From: Patescibacteria group bacterium UBA6489
GTDB taxonomy: Bacteria > Patescibacteriota > Gracilibacteria > BD1-5 > UBA6164
Length of the DNA stretch: 7,570 bases
Direction of reading: 5' to 3'
Assembly (NCBI GenBank): GCA_002435385.1
Contig: DJMN01000055.1
Location: 1 to 7,570 of the forward strand
The first letter of the stretch is position 1. Each line of letters starts with the position of its first letter. The notes below the pieces were generated by a model. That model was not told the origin of the DNA. It did not search any database and was given only the letters and a program-made list of their open reading frames with translations. Shown here piece by piece: positions 6,270 through 7,570 of this stretch. A program made the translations under genes and the position numbers.

Positions 6270-6521
6270 AACTAATTTTTAGAAAGAACCTTTTCACTTT
6301 AGCTAAAAAATTAGTTTAAAGCTAAGGAAACCCTGAAAAAGTCACATCTAGAAAAAAATAATATTTTTTGTTAAAATTTGTTCAAAAATTTATCACTTAG
6401 CTATGGCTAAACTCAAAATTGTTTCACAAATTTTTCCTAAAAAATCTAAATTTTTATTCTAACGAAGAATCTTTTCAGAATTTCCTTAACCACTAAAGTG
6501 ATGTTTTATTTTTTTATTTTT
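6270..6521 (+). ncRNA. candidate structured leader or small RNA
   Basis: This is the non-coding stretch before the secreted-protein gene. Nested complementary segments could form one rod: CACTTTAG 6295-6302 with CTAAAGTG 6493-6500; TAAGGAAA and CTGAAAA (6323-6339) with TTTTCAG and TTTCCTTA (6472-6488); 6349-6359 with 6450-6461; ATTTTTT 6363-6369 with 6439-6445; AAAATTTGT 6373-6381 with 6426-6434; and a TTAGC/GCTAA hairpin at 6397-6410. A competing hairpin, AACTAATTTTT (6270-6280) with its complement at 6307-6317, overlaps the outer arm. A T-rich tract (6503-6520) follows. It may be a riboswitch-like leader, a 6S-like RNA, or chance pairing in AT-rich DNA. It matches no RNA family I recognise. 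Confidence 0.35.
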
Positions 6522-6528
6522 GTATATT

Positions 6529-7536
6529 ATGAAAAATTTTGTTAAATTTTCTGCCGTTGCATTATGAGTAATATCATTATGTAATACTACTTTAGCTTGA
6601 GGTTCATTTTGGACTCCTGAATCTGTAAATAGATGAGAAGATATAACTCTTAGATGGGATGTTTCTTATCTTGAGACAGTTAAATGAATTTATCCAACTA
6701 GATGTAAATGATTTTGAAGTGATGAACTTTATGTAAAAACTAAAGATAGTTATGGAAATGATATGCATAAAGAGTGGAATAATATGGATAATTTGGATAT
6801 TTCATCAGAAATGTACTTCCCTACTAGTGCTAAATATATAGGTGAGACAACAAAACAAGTTACAATTTGAATAGAATGTTTTGATGAAGCTTGAGATAGT
6901 GTTTATAAAACATCTTGAGATGTAAATATAATAGATGAAATGAAAATTGAAAATCTTGATTTAAGTTCAAAAATTGAAGAAGACTGAATATCTGTTAGTA
7001 CAAGAATTAACTTTACTTGAGACTTTCCAGAGGATACATGATTTTATTCTAGTTCTAACATAAATTCTTCTTACTGTAATGATTGATTTACTATTGTATC
7101 TCCTTGAGTTGCAACTGCTGATTGTAAAATAAGAATGGATATGGATTCAGTTAAAGCATGAACTTATGATTTAAATGCAAAAATAGAATGAATCTGATCT
7201 CGGACTACTAAAATAACTATTGAAGATAATAAATCAAAAACAAATACTAATAACTCTTCAAAGTTATCTACAAAGGTAAAAGACAAATTAGATAATAGTG
7301 TAAATAAACTAAAATCTAAAATTGATTCTAAGTATGGGAAATTAGAAAGTAAAATTAAACATTTTGAAAAATTAAATGGTCAACTAAAGAAGTTAGCTGA
7401 TAAGAATCCTAAATATGGTGAATTAGTATCTCATCTTTCAGAGAAAATAGAAGAAATTATAGAAGAGTATAGAGCTGAAACAGAGGATACTGAGACTGAA
7501 GATGATTTAGAAGATATAATTAATTTGTTACAATAA
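6529..7536 (+). CDS. secreted protein with two disulfide-type beta domains and a helical acidic tail
   Basis: I do not recognise a named family for this 335-residue protein. It begins with a signal peptide (MKNFVKFSAVALGVISLCNT), likely cut after TLA at residue 23; C18 is preceded by ISL, which is not a good lipobox. Two beta-rich, Ig-like segments follow at about 25-135 and 136-230, each with one Cys pair (C59/C117 and C183/C199), as expected outside the membrane. A Lys/Asn/Ser/Thr linker (about 231-243) leads to a long amphipathic, coiled-coil-like helix region ending in a Glu/Asp-rich segment. UGA-glycine is very dense: 17 of 23 glycines, including one inside the signal peptide, so no long standard-code frame exists in its first two thirds. 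It lies downstream of the repeat-array promoter. A role in surface attachment or host contact is only a guess. Confidence 0.8.
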
Positions 7537-7570
7537 AATTAATTTAAAGGGGAGTGTGCATTAAAGTGTG

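Noticed and set aside
6403..6462. Possible 19-codon leader peptide (ATG to TAA) in the region before the secreted-protein gene
   Set aside because: It has no ribosome binding site, no recognisable pattern, and AT-rich DNA gives such short frames often; it also overlaps the proposed RNA stem.

Overview
The window comes from a bacterium that reads UGA as glycine (genetic code 25), which points to the Candidate Phyla Radiation lineages Gracilibacteria (BD1-5) or Absconditabacteria (SR1). The sequence alone does not separate these two. The proof is internal: GroES, GroEL, an aldo/keto reductase, a RecX-like protein and a secreted protein all contain in-frame TGA exactly where their families need glycine (for example GroEL GDGTTT and VAGGGTA, and the reductase GLGTWGIGG). 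Every complete gene ends in TAA or TAG. TGG is still used as tryptophan. The DNA is AT-rich, and most starts lack a Shine-Dalgarno sequence. Read with the standard code, most of these genes break into fragments, so the coordinates given here are code-25 coordinates.

Layout, left to right. A partial IS30-type transposase (1-525, minus) runs off the left edge. It is followed by a small two-helix membrane protein (645-1136, plus) that contains no UGA-glycine and has a strong AGGAGG ribosome binding site, unlike everything around it. A bidirectional terminator separates it from a RecX-like regulator (1200-1784, minus). A divergent intergenic region then carries a GC-rich hairpin repeat, a sigma70-type promoter and a degenerate CIRCE operator in front of the chaperonin cluster groES (1988-2263), a MazG/phosphoribosyl-ATP-pyrophosphohydrolase-like gene (2334-2666) and groEL (2809-4473), which ends at a strong terminator (4478-4507). 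Related GC-rich hairpin repeats sit in all three spacers around groES and the MazG-like gene.

The right part holds an aldo/keto reductase (4693-5541), a DUF2262-like protein (5610-6176), a 352-base intergenic region, and a secreted two-domain protein with a helical tail (6529-7536). The intergenic region has four CTTACA half-sites at exact 11-base spacing just upstream of a TATAAT box, which resembles a PhoB/OmpR-family binding array. It then has a 200-base stretch with nested long-range complementarity ending in a T-rich tract, so it is either a structured leader or a separate small RNA.

Functionally, the centre is a heat-shock/house-cleaning unit: chaperonin plus a nucleotide-sanitising enzyme, probably under HrcA control. 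The right end looks like a regulated cell-surface or secreted factor. The left end is the most mobile part of the window.
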